Origin: an uncultured Bacteroidales bacterium
GTDB taxonomy: Bacteria > Bacteroidota > Bacteroidia > Bacteroidales > Muribaculaceae
Direction: 5' to 3'
NCBI GenBank assembly: GCA_902782465.1
Contig: CACZNH010000015.1
Coordinates: 22,207-86,206, forward strand
Length of the DNA stretch: 64,000 nt
A model generated the notes under the pieces. The model had not been told where the DNA came from. It did not search any database and saw nothing but the letters and a program-made list of their open reading frames with translations. Positions 26,191 through 34,736 of the stretch are shown here, piece by piece. How positions within the stretch are numbered: position 1 is the first letter of the stretch; every line of letters starts with the position of its first letter. Both the position numbers and the translations under genes were made by a program.

Positions 26191-26661
26191 ATGAGGATTG
26201 AGAACTGCAGTGTCACGGCGGGTGCTTACATGAGGCACCTGTGTTACACCTTTCTGGCCGACAACTGGCTGTGGATGGTGCTGCCAGTGGCGGTGTGCGG
26301 TGTGCTCGCCTACTGGATTGACGTGCGCTTCGTCATCGTGGCGTTGATGGTGCTTTTTGTCGTGATGCCCATGATACTGAGCCTGCTCTACTTCTACTAC
26401 GGCCTGTCGCCCGAGGCTCGCTGGTCCATCATGGAAAAGACGGCGACGCTCGGCAACGAGGACCTCACGCTGCAGTTTACCGATGAGCGCATGAAAACGC
26501 ACGCCATCCGTTGGGATGACGTGCGCTATATCATTGAGAAAAAAGATGTGGTGATGCTAATGCTCAAGGGCAGCCGTTACCGCTGCTTCATGTTTCCCGC
26601 ATCAGTTGTAAATCCAGACGTCGCGCAAGCGCTCAGGCAATTCGTCGCGCAGGCTCATTAA
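26191..26661 (+). CDS. Small membrane protein, YcxB-like
   Basis: 156-residue protein with two hydrophobic helices (about 29-49 and 51-74), then a soluble C-terminal domain containing LQFTDERMKTHAIRWDDVRY and GSRYRCFMFPASV. This resembles the YcxB-like pattern, a domain of unknown function. The ATG at 26191 is chosen because the earlier in-frame TTG at 26158 falls in the palindromic repeat. The last 60 bp overlap the 3' end of the convergent HU-CCDC81 gene, which is unusual for two genes that both look real. Confidence 0.6.
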   Translation: MRIENCSVTAGAYMRHLCYTFLADNWLWMVLPVAVCGVLAYWIDVRFVIVALMVLFVVMPMILSLLYFYYGLSPEARWSIMEKTATLGNEDLTLQFTDERMKTHAIRWDDVRYIIEKKDVVMLMLKGSRYRCFMFPASVVNPDVAQALRQFVAQAH

Positions 26662-27525
26662 CTGGCTGTAGTCGTCGCTGCTGGCGACATACACACACAT
26701 CATTCCCTTATAATCCAACATCTTCATGTGGGGCACCAGGTCGGCGTACTTTGTCCTGAAGGCGTCCAGTTCCTGCTGGTTGCGCAGGGTGGCCACTACC
26801 ATGCGGTACTTGCCGGCGGTGTTACCCACCTGGGCGATGCCCGGATAAGCCTCGACACGGGTGATGCCCGTGTTCACCACGCCCTGCTCGACGGTCGGTG
26901 CCAACTGCTGGTGCTGCGGAGCCGTCACCGTGGGAGCCATGCTGGCCGTGTCGTGGTTGCGGTCAACAATGATGGGCGTAGAGAGCACGATGCCCAAACC
27001 TATCAGTACGGCAACCGACGCGGCGACGCGCGTTGCCTTGCGCACAAACTCGTTGCGGCGTGTCGGCACTGCAGGCAGTTCGTTGACGTTCTCCTCCTGC
27101 TCCAACATGGTCACCGATTGGATGTTCAAGTCGGTGAGACCATAATAGCAGTCACGGGACTGAGGCAGCGGCACAAACTCATTGTAGCGGCCATCGACGC
27201 GGCGGAAGTAGCCCACACTGCCCATCGACACCTCGCCACCCTTTTCCAACTGGCGGCGGAAGGATGCCACGCTGTCGGTGATGTGACGCATCGCGTTGTC
27301 ATAGGTAATGCCCTCGCGACGCACCAGCGATTGAGCCAGCAGGCCGTCGTTATGGTTAACGCTGGAATTGAAGCCGATGCTGCGGCACGGACGCGCAAAC
27401 ACATCCGAGCCATCTTCGCAATAAGCCGCAGGGGTATAATTGGCGATGAAAGCGCCCCAACCGGGAACAACCACGCAGTCGTGGCGCATCATCAGGTATT
27501 CTATATGTTCAACAATTGAAATCAT
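26602..27525 (-). CDS. HU-CCDC81 and SPOR domain protein
   Basis: 307-residue single-pass membrane protein. The N-terminal HU-CCDC81 module (about 1-125) has a DNA-binding HU-like fold (PGWGAFIANYTPAAY, then VSMGSVGYFRRVDGRY). A membrane helix lies at about 168-188. The C-terminal SPOR domain (about 235-307; KYRMVVATLRNQQELDAF) normally binds denuded septal peptidoglycan. The pairing suggests a cell-division or envelope role, which is inferred. The true ATG is at 27525; the codon before it is TTG. The promoter lies directly upstream, so the mRNA is probably leaderless. Confidence 0.82.
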   Translation of the reverse strand: MISIVEHIEYLMMRHDCVVVPGWGAFIANYTPAAYCEDGSDVFARPCRSIGFNSSVNHNDGLLAQSLVRREGITYDNAMRHITDSVASFRRQLEKGGEVSMGSVGYFRRVDGRYNEFVPLPQSRDCYYGLTDLNIQSVTMLEQEENVNELPAVPTRRNEFVRKATRVAASVAVLIGLGIVLSTPIIVDRNHDTASMAPTVTAPQHQQLAPTVEQGVVNTGITRVEAYPGIAQVGNTAGKYRMVVATLRNQQELDAFRTKYADLVPHMKMLDYKGMMCVYVASSDDYSQLMSLRDELPERLRDVWIYN

Positions 27526-27529
27526 CAAG

Positions 27530-27560
27530 CAAAATTACTGCTAATGGCCGCAACCACAAA
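27530..27560 (-). promoter_or_regulatory. Strong promoter at the HU-CCDC81 start codon
   Basis: On the minus strand TTTG (27560-27557) and TAATTTTG (27537-27530) are separated by 19 bp, an excellent match to the Bacteroidota consensus. The start codon begins five bases after the box, so transcription should begin at or next to the ATG. Confidence 0.7.
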
Positions 27561-27652
27561 ATTTTATTCCCAAAAAATCAAAAAAGTTATCAACAAACCC
27601 ACGACAAATCAAAAAATGTGTTGAAAAAGGGCATCATTAACAAGAAATTATC

Positions 27653-27660
27653 TACCTTTG
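27653..27660 (+). promoter_or_regulatory. Putative -7 box for the PCMD lipoprotein operon
   Basis: TACCTTTG matches TAnnTTTG and lies 45 bp before the ATG at 27705. It argues for that start (or the ATG at 27687) over the earlier start at 27516. Confidence 0.55.
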
Positions 27661-27704
27661 CGGGTTTGAAAATGGTTTGTTTTGAAATGACCCAGATAAT
27701 TAAG

Positions 27705-28865
27705 ATGTTACGACATACATTTGTCATGGCGGCATGCGTCGCGATGATGCTGTTGAACACATCCTGCTTTGGCGATGAGCCCAAGGGATGCGAGGCTGAC
27801 ATTGAGACCGCAACGCTGCATGTGGCATATCCCGAGCAGTTCTTTTTCCAGGCTACTGACTCCATGAAGGTGGTGTTCTCGACCGACAGCGTCATCTCGT
27901 TCACTGTGCGCAGTGATGCCGATGTTAGCGCTCTGGCTCCGGTTTTCACTCTCTCGCAGGGTGCGACCGTTGAGCCCGCCAGCGGCAGCATGCATGACTT
28001 CAGCAAGGGTCCTGTCCTGTACACGGTGACTTCCCAGGACGGCAAGTGGCAACGCCGTTACAGCGTTAGTGTCGTGCCCACCTCATTTACCGTTGCCGAC
28101 ACGTTGCGCTTCAACTTTGAGCACTACGAGTTGGAGACGGGCACGGGTCGCCAGTGTTTCTATGTGTGGCACAATACGCTGGCCGATGGCACACTGGGCA
28201 ATGACTGGTCCACTGCCAACGACGGCTTCCGTATCTCGATGAGCACAGCCAAGCCCATGGAATACCCCTCCACCCCGCTGCTGGAAGGCTATGACGGAGC
28301 TGCCGTGTGCCTGATGACCAAGGACACGGGACCGTTCGGCAAGATGGCGAACAAGCGCTTGGCAGCCGGCAATATGTTCCTGGGCACCTTCGACATCCGC
28401 ATTGCGATGAGTGACCACCTGCATGCCACACGCTTCGGCATCCCCTTCACGGCACGTCCCGAGCGCTTCACGGGCTATTATACCTACGAGCCCGGGCCTA
28501 CGGTGCAGGATTTCTACGGCAATCCCATCGCAGGGCGCACCGATTCAGCTTCGGTCTATGCCGTGTTCTACCGCAACCACGATGCTGCGGGCAACGAGAC
28601 GGTACTCTACGGCGACAACATCCTGTCGAGTGAACTGATTGTAGCAATTGCCAACATGGGCTACGTCACCCCGACGACACAGTGGATGCCGTGGGACGTG
28701 AAGTTTGAGTACCGCGAGGAGGTGGACGAAAAGTTGCTTGAGGCCCGCGGCTACAGCCTTGCCATCGTCTTCTCGTCGAGTGCCAGCGGCGGTGACTTCA
28801 TCGGTGCCATCGGCAGCAGGCTGTGCATCGACAAGGTTAGGCTCATTACCACTCATGAGGAATAA
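27705..28865 (+). CDS. PCMD-domain lipoprotein
   Basis: 386-residue protein. The signal peptide ends in a lipobox-like LLNTSC (Cys about residue 21). An Ig-like beta region (about 30-125) is followed by a PCMD (putative carbohydrate metabolism) domain, about 135-385. Such proteins are abundant in Bacteroidales next to outer-membrane barrels and are thought to act at the cell surface on glycans, but no activity has been shown for the family. The next gene is a barrel protein, and the calycin/PCMD-like dockerin protein at 29724 lies further on, so a small surface locus is likely. Confidence 0.75.
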   Translation: MLRHTFVMAACVAMMLLNTSCFGDEPKGCEADIETATLHVAYPEQFFFQATDSMKVVFSTDSVISFTVRSDADVSALAPVFTLSQGATVEPASGSMHDFSKGPVLYTVTSQDGKWQRRYSVSVVPTSFTVADTLRFNFEHYELETGTGRQCFYVWHNTLADGTLGNDWSTANDGFRISMSTAKPMEYPSTPLLEGYDGAAVCLMTKDTGPFGKMANKRLAAGNMFLGTFDIRIAMSDHLHATRFGIPFTARPERFTGYYTYEPGPTVQDFYGNPIAGRTDSASVYAVFYRNHDAAGNETVLYGDNILSSELIVAIANMGYVTPTTQWMPWDVKFEYREEVDEKLLEARGYSLAIVFSSSASGGDFIGAIGSRLCIDKVRLITTHEE

Positions 28866-28936
28866 ATGCCTGCGGCATGTGTATAGTGTATTTGCGGGCT
28901 AACACCCGTGTATATGGTGTATAAGACTTAGCAAGA

Positions 28937-29692
28937 ATGAACGGAAAAAAATATATCATCATATTTGCCTTGATGGCCGTCATGACGGCATTGGCTGGCC
29001 AGGCATCGGTGCTCGACAGCCTGCGCGTTGACGCGCGGTTGGGATATACCGTGGGTGGTACCCTGCCCACCAAGCTGGACAACAAGATTCGCCACGTCAA
29101 CAACTACGACCTGGGACTGAATTTTGCCGTCTCGATTGAGGCCGACCTGCCCCTCAACAAACATTGGGGACTGCACTCGGGTCTGCGCTACGAGATAGCC
29201 GGTATGGATGTGGACAGCCGCGTCAAGAACTATGACATCGAGGTCGTCAGGGGCGACGAGTCGCTGGACGGCATCTTCAATGGCAACGTACGCATCAAGA
29301 GCGCCCAGCGCCGCATCACCCTGCCCATCCAAGCCAGCTACTATTGCAGCCCGCAGCTGCAGCTGCGCGGAGGCGTGTTCATGGGGTGGCTCACCAACAG
29401 GCGCTTTTGGGGATGGGCCTATGACGGCTACCTGCGCGAGGGTTCGCCCGTTGGTCCCAAGATTGAGATGGGGCGTGAACCGGGCGAACGCGGCGACTTT
29501 GACTTTGACAAGGACATGCGCCACATGCAGTGGGGTGTAGACGTCGCGCTGGACTGGCATTTCCACACCCGCTGGGGCCTGTTTGCTGAACTGACCTACG
29601 GTCTGAACGGCCTGTTCAAGAGCGGCTTCACGTCGGTTCAGACACTCCATCCCATGTACGGTACATTGGGTATTTCTTATCGCATCAAATAA
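28937..29692 (+). CDS. PorT-like outer-membrane beta-barrel protein
   Basis: 251 residues. A signal peptide (about 1-22) precedes a barrel of the outer-membrane beta-barrel type (PorT-like family) with strands such as DLGLNFAVSIEADLPLNKHW and WGLHSGLRYEIAG, ending TLGISYRIK. It lies 71 bp after the PCMD lipoprotein gene, a gap that holds a CGGG/CCCG hairpin. It is probably in one operon with that gene. Specific role unknown. Confidence 0.75.
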   Translation: MNGKKYIIIFALMAVMTALAGQASVLDSLRVDARLGYTVGGTLPTKLDNKIRHVNNYDLGLNFAVSIEADLPLNKHWGLHSGLRYEIAGMDVDSRVKNYDIEVVRGDESLDGIFNGNVRIKSAQRRITLPIQASYYCSPQLQLRGGVFMGWLTNRRFWGWAYDGYLREGSPVGPKIEMGREPGERGDFDFDKDMRHMQWGVDVALDWHFHTRWGLFAELTYGLNGLFKSGFTSVQTLHPMYGTLGISYRIK

Positions 29693-29723
29693 CAATTATC
29701 CATAACCAACTTATTTAAAAGAA

Positions 29724-31217
29724 ATGAAGAAGACAATTTTGACTATTTGTTTGGCAGTGATGGCCGTTCTGGCTATTCATGCCGAGACCTACACTGGCAC
29801 CATCGTTGTAACCGGTATGGGACAGACCAACACCGAAACCGTCACGGTTACTGTTACCGAGCAGAGTAACGGACTCAGTACCTTGGTATTAAATGTAACA
29901 TTCATGGGAAGCCCCATGACCTTAAACATGACCGACGTGCCTGCAGCAACAGTCAATGACATCACCACCTACAGTGCAGTACGCGATGTTCCAACCGCCT
30001 ACGGCACGATGAAAACGACCGTGTTTGCCCGCGTCACCGACGGCATGATGGCAGCCAACGTATCCATTCCTGCATACGGCGTCACCATGTGGTTCAACAC
30101 CGTTGGCGACCACTTCCAGTTACCCAACAGCGACATGGAGTCCTGGACCAACGAATTTGGTGAGCCCGACCGCTGGCACGGCTTCAAGACCGCTGGCGGC
30201 ACCTATGCCGGCATGTCATCAGGCCTTGTCAAGCTGGAGCAGAGCAATGATGTGCGCAGCGGTGCAACAGGCCACAGCGCCGTGATGACCGCTGGCTCCA
30301 TCTTTGGCATCGTTGCTAACGGCACCATGACCAACGGTATGCTGATGGCAGGATCCATGAGCGCTACCAGCACCTTAAACCACGCCGAGATGGACAAAGC
30401 CAATGGCACTGAGGACTTCTACATGCCCCTGTATGCCAAGCCCGACAAGTTCAACGTGTGGATGAAATACACCCAGGGCACTACCAATGCCAACTACAAG
30501 GCTGGCGTGAGCGTGAAGACCTTTGACGGCACCTATTATCAGGAGCCCGTGGACAAGGAATACACCAACCTGTCGGGCAGCATCGTCGGTGGCGAAATTC
30601 CCGCTGGTGACTGGACGCAGTACTCGTTCCCGTTTGACTACGACAGCTATGCAGCCAATGGTGCTGCCAGCGAGGCCATCTTCGTGACCTTCTCGACCAA
30701 TGGCACTCCCGGCCAGGGTAACGGTGGCGACGCCCTGTATGTTGACGACATGGAACTGGTTTACCTTGCCGACATGACCGACCTGCGCTACCAGGGCGAG
30801 ACCATCAACGGCTGGGACCCCGCTGTGACCGCCTATAACATGGAGTTCACCGCCGTTCCCGACCTTGATGACTTCACCGCCGACATCACCGGCGCCAGCG
30901 CTGTGTTGACCAAGACGATGGAACAGAATGCCGACGGTACCTACCGCATCGCCATCAGCGCTGTGGCCGGCGACCTGCAGGCCGCTACCTGCTACCTCAT
31001 CACTGCCACCGTTGTTGAGCCTCAGGGAATGCGCGGTGACGTTGACGGCGACGGCGTTATCGGCATCGGTGACATCACGACACTCATCGACTACGTCCTC
31101 AATGGATACGCAATCAATATTGTCCTTGAGAACTCTGATGTGGATCAAGACGGTATCATCAGCATCGGCGACATTACCGGACTTATCGACTACATCCTCA
31201 ATGGATTTTTTAGTTAA
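29724..31217 (+). CDS. Secreted calycin-like, PCMD-like protein with C-terminal dockerin repeats
   Basis: 497 residues. The signal peptide (MKKTILTICLAVMAVLAIHA) is followed by a calycin-like beta-barrel (about 22-130), then a PCMD-like beta-sandwich (about 133-350; PNSDMESWTNEFGEPDRWHG at its start), and a C-terminal dockerin-like pair of calcium loops at about 436-496 (GDVDGDGVIGIGDITTLIDY and SDVDQDGIISIGDITGLIDY). The dockerin is the last element, with no sorting domain after it. The likely role is cell-surface binding, perhaps of glycans. The cohesin partner is unknown. Confidence 0.75.
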   Translation: MKKTILTICLAVMAVLAIHAETYTGTIVVTGMGQTNTETVTVTVTEQSNGLSTLVLNVTFMGSPMTLNMTDVPAATVNDITTYSAVRDVPTAYGTMKTTVFARVTDGMMAANVSIPAYGVTMWFNTVGDHFQLPNSDMESWTNEFGEPDRWHGFKTAGGTYAGMSSGLVKLEQSNDVRSGATGHSAVMTAGSIFGIVANGTMTNGMLMAGSMSATSTLNHAEMDKANGTEDFYMPLYAKPDKFNVWMKYTQGTTNANYKAGVSVKTFDGTYYQEPVDKEYTNLSGSIVGGEIPAGDWTQYSFPFDYDSYAANGAASEAIFVTFSTNGTPGQGNGGDALYVDDMELVYLADMTDLRYQGETINGWDPAVTAYNMEFTAVPDLDDFTADITGASAVLTKTMEQNADGTYRIAISAVAGDLQAATCYLITATVVEPQGMRGDVDGDGVIGIGDITTLIDYVLNGYAINIVLENSDVDQDGIISIGDITGLIDYILNGFFS

Positions 31218-31244
31218 CTAAATGAATACTAGGTAATTAACTAT

Positions 31245-31784
31245 ATGAAAAGGATTTTTGTTTTTCTGGCAGCAGTGTGCTGTGTGATGGCCATGAGTGC
31301 CACCAACTATATGTGCCACCTCAAGGTTTCCGTTAACGGCAGCGTATCGGAGCAGGACCAGGTTCTGGTCGAGGTCAACCAGAACAATGGCGCTTATGAC
31401 CTGAATCTGAAGAATTTCTGCCTCGTGGCCGAAGGTATGGCTTTGCCCGTGGGCAATATCGCCGTGAGCGGTGTAGAAGGTGTTGACGAGTACGGTTTCA
31501 CCACCATCACCATCAAGCAGCCCATCAACATCACCGCTGGTGATGACCCCGCCTACAGCGAGGGTGAATGGCTCGGCCCCATGCTGGGTGAAGTGCCCAT
31601 CGACCTGACTGCACGCTTTACCAGCACCGCCATGGACGCCAATATCGACATCGAAATGCCTGGCATGATCATCGGCGTTTCCATTTTCGGTATCGCTCCC
31701 ATGCTCAAGGGCGATGTCAACAATGACAACGTAGTCAACATCGGTGACATCAACGCCGTTATCGGCATCATCCTGGGCAACTGA
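31245..31784 (+). CDS. Small secreted calycin-like protein with a single dockerin repeat
   Basis: 179 residues: signal peptide (about 1-19), calycin-like beta domain (about 20-150), then one calcium-loop repeat at the C-terminus (GDVNNDNVVNIGDINAVIGI). Dockerins normally carry two such loops, so this is half a dockerin. It follows the preceding calycin-dockerin gene by 27 bp and is probably co-transcribed with it. A terminator follows directly. Confidence 0.7.
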   Translation: MKRIFVFLAAVCCVMAMSATNYMCHLKVSVNGSVSEQDQVLVEVNQNNGAYDLNLKNFCLVAEGMALPVGNIAVSGVEGVDEYGFTTITIKQPINITAGDDPAYSEGEWLGPMLGEVPIDLTARFTSTAMDANIDIEMPGMIIGVSIFGIAPMLKGDVNNDNVVNIGDINAVIGIILGN

Positions 31785-31813
31785 TTTCAATAGCAGAAAC
31801 TAACTTATCTATG

Positions 31814-31853
31814 CTGGCGGTGGTTGATTGCATCAATCACCGCCGGTTTTTTT
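31814..31853 (+). terminator. Intrinsic terminator after the calycin-dockerin pair
   Basis: GGCGGTGGTTGAT at 31816-31828 pairs with ATCAATCACCGCC at 31832-31844, followed by TTTTTTT. It lies within an open frame that would extend the next gene upstream, and so supports the later start of the PIG-L gene. Confidence 0.88.
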
Positions 31854-31854
31854 A

Positions 31855-31884
31855 TTGGGATTTGAGAAATAATCCCTATATTTG
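31855..31884 (+). promoter_or_regulatory. Putative promoter of the PIG-L deacetylase gene
   Basis: TTGG at 31855-31858 and TATATTTG at 31877-31884, separated by 18 bp. This gives a leader of about 28 nt to the ATG at 31916. Confidence 0.55.
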
Positions 31885-31915
31885 TGGTCTGAAGAAACCA
31901 ATAATTCCAACGACA

Positions 31916-32677
31916 ATGAACCGACGAGAAATGATTAAGATGACAGGGACGGCAGCCGTGGGAGCCACGGTGCTGGGCATTCCTGTAGGAGCTAATGCTC
32001 AAGATAAAGGTACCGGTAGTGCAAAACCCAAACGCAAACTCAAAGTGCTCGCCATCGGGGCTCATCCCGATGATCCCGAGACATGCTGTGGCGGCACGAT
32101 GTGCCTGTTCACCGAGGCAGGCCACGAGGTGGTGTGCGTCTATCTCACACGCGGCGAGGCAGGTATTGCAGGCATGAGCCACAGCGAGGCTGCCGCGGTG
32201 CGTGTGGTCGAGAGCGAGAACGCCTGCAAGGTGACCGGGGCACGCCACATCTTCATGAACCAAGTCGACGGCAATACCGAGGTGAACCTGGAGCGTTACA
32301 AGGAGATGCGCGAACTCATCGACCGCGAGAATCCCGACATCGTCATGACCCACTGGCCACTGGACGGCCACCGCGACCACGCCGTCTGCGGCATCCTGGT
32401 GATGGATGCCTGGCGACGTCTCGACCGTCGTTTCAAGCTCTATTATTTCGAGGCCATGTCAGGCACTCAAAGCCAGATGTTCCATCCCACGCACTGGGTC
32501 AACATCGAGAGCGTGCTGGAACGCAAACACGAGGCCTGCAACTGCCATGTGAGCCAGCACATGGACGAGGTCTATCACTGGCACAAAACAATGGAGCACT
32601 TCCGCGGCCTCGAGTGCCGTTGTGAAGCCGCCGAGGCTTTCGCCCAGCACAGCGATGCCCTCCCCACCCTGCTATGA
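31916..32677 (+). CDS. PIG-L (LmbE-like) family deacetylase, probably exported
   Basis: 253-residue enzyme. The N-terminus MNRREMIKMTGTAAVGATVL resembles a Tat-type signal, although the twin arginine lies very near the end, so Sec export is also possible. The LmbE/PIG-L zinc motif AHPDDPETCCGG at about residues 53-64, plus the later GHRDH block, mark a zinc-dependent N-acetylglucosamine-type deacetylase. The substrate is probably an N-acetylated sugar or glycoconjugate in the periplasm. It is a single-gene unit with its own promoter. Confidence 0.8.
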   Translation: MNRREMIKMTGTAAVGATVLGIPVGANAQDKGTGSAKPKRKLKVLAIGAHPDDPETCCGGTMCLFTEAGHEVVCVYLTRGEAGIAGMSHSEAAAVRVVESENACKVTGARHIFMNQVDGNTEVNLERYKEMRELIDRENPDIVMTHWPLDGHRDHAVCGILVMDAWRRLDRRFKLYYFEAMSGTQSQMFHPTHWVNIESVLERKHEACNCHVSQHMDEVYHWHKTMEHFRGLECRCEAAEAFAQHSDALPTLL

Positions 32678-32687
32678 CCATTGAACG

Positions 32688-32844
32688 ATCAAAACGAAGG
32701 CGCTGTGTCATAATTGCTACATGGTAATATAACCGTGCTTTCGCACGGGAAAGCTTGTGCAAACTGAAGGCAAACGAGTTTGCTCGATTTGCTGAAGTGT
32801 ATAATCCTTGCAATTGAATTATGACACGGCCGCTTCGTTTTGAT
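32688..32844. mobile_element. Structured MITE-like element with 28-bp inverted ends
   Basis: The first and last 28 bases are inverted repeats: the outer 12 (ATCAAAACGAAG) and inner 10 (TGTCATAATT) are perfect, and the middle 6 differ. The interior holds two more hairpins, CCGTGC/GCACGG and GCAAAC/GTTTGC. No coding sequence is seen. It sits between convergent genes. It could be a non-autonomous transposon or a bidirectional terminator; no target-site duplication was identified. Confidence 0.6.
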
Positions 32845-32881
32845 GGGACATTGATACCGCAATGCCCTTGCAATTCTTTAC

Positions 32882-34723
32882 TTAGAAGGTGAGGCTCAGG
32901 CCTGCCATGATGCCGATGCGCTGTGCTCCCATGCCGTAGAGGATGTCGTAGCGACGGTTCAGCAGGTTGTGGGCCTCGGTCCAGACGGTGAAACGGTTGG
33001 TGATGCGGTAGCTGGCACCGGCGTGCAGCTCGATAGCGTCATCCATATTCACGAACGTGTAATTTTCGGCAACGTCGGCGCTTGCCGTCATATCCATCTG
33101 GTGGAACAGTGCCATGCGGCCACCACGGTAGTCGAGACCGACGTTAACCGACAGAGGCTTCCACGGGGTGACCTTCAGGTCGATATTGGCGACCGTCGAT
33201 GCGCGGTCCACACCCAGTTTGTAGCCGTTATAATGCTTGTCGGTGGGGAACAGTTCGTTATCGTGGGGGGCATACTTGACGCCAGCCTTAGCCTCAATCA
33301 ATGAGCGGTACTTGTAGGCAACCTCGGCATTGATATAGTAGCCACGACCGTCCAGCACATGATAGGTGCTCATCATGCCAGCATATAACGCATGAGTCGG
33401 GTAGTCGGTGCGATAGCAGATGCCCGGCTGGTCCTTCACGATGGCATAACCCAGCGAGACCTTGGCACTCAAGCCCTCGAACGGGCCGATTTTGATACCC
33501 GCCTCGGCATCCAACGGCATATAAATGCTGCCGTACATCAGCAGCGGGCTGTCATAGCGATGATTGGCGAAGTGGGTAGGCAATCTATAACCCAGATACT
33601 TGCCGCCCAAGGCATTGGCAAACACGGTGAAACCGTTGACGAGAGCCAGATTGAAACGCACATTGGGGGAGATGCGGAAGACGGGGCCATCGCTGATGCT
33701 GAAGTAGCCGTTCAGTCCCAGCTGCAACTTGTACATGTCGCCCTTGACGGTAAACGTCGGCGAGAGGGTTATCAGTCCCGCGTCATCCTTGAGGTCATCG
33801 ACATCAAAGGTTTTGGCCTTGGTGCCGCGGCTGAGGTATTCACCCTTAATCGCCAATCCGGCCGACAGCAAGTCATTGATGCCATACTCCCCTGCCAGCG
33901 TGAGGATTCCCCAGTTGTCATGAACACCTTTCTTATATAGCTGGTTGAAGGACTTGTCATAACCTGCGTGCCCATACAAGGCGCTGACATTGTAGTTCAA
34001 TGGGTTGTCACGGAACTTGACCATGCTTTTCCAGCCGGCTTTCACCGTAAAGTCGTAGAAGGTCTGCTTCTCCTTCTCCCAGTCATAGGGAGCATTAATC
34101 GTCATCCCCGGCTGATTGTCATACAACGTGTAAACGGGGTCTAGAGTATTCCAGCCGCCATAGTAGTTGTAGTTGTCCATGTGGCCTTTCAGCCCCAACG
34201 ACAGTGTACCGTTACCAAGGGCCCTGCTGTAGTCCACACCGAGGGTATTGTCGTTGTATTTCTGTTTCAGGCGGTTCTTGCCATCGGTAATCATCTTGCT
34301 GCTGTTCTTACCGTTCCAAGTGCTATTGTGATTGATCCACACGCCCAGTTTCTCGCGTTCCGTTTCGAGGATGCGGTAACCGAAGTCGAGCCTGAAATTG
34401 GCCTGCGTGCCGCCACCCACATCCAGATAGCCGCGCCTGTCATTGAAGTTGTGCGCTGTGCGGTAGCCGTAGGGCAAAAGCGTGGGGATGTCGGTAGGCA
34501 CCTCGATGGGCGCCATCAGATCGCTGTAACCCAGGTTGGTCTTGGGCTGGTTATTGTCCAACGTCTTCACCTTGGGGAGCTGGTTTTTCTTCACCGCCTT
34601 CTTCTGCAACGGTTCGATGTCCTTCTCCAGGGTAATTTCCTTGTTCAGGTTCTTGTTATCCTGGGCGTAAACGGTAGTGAGCGTAAACGCCGCCAGTAAT
34701 ATGCTGAAATAAAACTTTTTCAT
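32882..34723 (-). CDS. Outer-membrane beta-barrel protein (TonB-receptor-like, no plug)
   Basis: 613 residues with a signal peptide (about 1-20). A Lys-rich linker (about 28-55) and a short conserved segment lead into a long barrel of many amphipathic strands. The C-terminus resembles TonB-dependent receptors (TVWTEAHNLLNRRYDI, then GIMAGLSLTF). A plug domain is not recognisable, so it is probably a large passive or partner-gated barrel. It is 13 bp downstream of the large TPR gene in the same operon, a pairing seen repeatedly in Bacteroidales. Function unknown. Confidence 0.75.
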   Translation of the reverse strand: MKKFYFSILLAAFTLTTVYAQDNKNLNKEITLEKDIEPLQKKAVKKNQLPKVKTLDNNQPKTNLGYSDLMAPIEVPTDIPTLLPYGYRTAHNFNDRRGYLDVGGGTQANFRLDFGYRILETEREKLGVWINHNSTWNGKNSSKMITDGKNRLKQKYNDNTLGVDYSRALGNGTLSLGLKGHMDNYNYYGGWNTLDPVYTLYDNQPGMTINAPYDWEKEKQTFYDFTVKAGWKSMVKFRDNPLNYNVSALYGHAGYDKSFNQLYKKGVHDNWGILTLAGEYGINDLLSAGLAIKGEYLSRGTKAKTFDVDDLKDDAGLITLSPTFTVKGDMYKLQLGLNGYFSISDGPVFRISPNVRFNLALVNGFTVFANALGGKYLGYRLPTHFANHRYDSPLLMYGSIYMPLDAEAGIKIGPFEGLSAKVSLGYAIVKDQPGICYRTDYPTHALYAGMMSTYHVLDGRGYYINAEVAYKYRSLIEAKAGVKYAPHDNELFPTDKHYNGYKLGVDRASTVANIDLKVTPWKPLSVNVGLDYRGGRMALFHQMDMTASADVAENYTFVNMDDAIELHAGASYRITNRFTVWTEAHNLLNRRYDILYGMGAQRIGIMAGLSLTF

Positions 34724-34736
34724 ATTCTTTCAGTTA

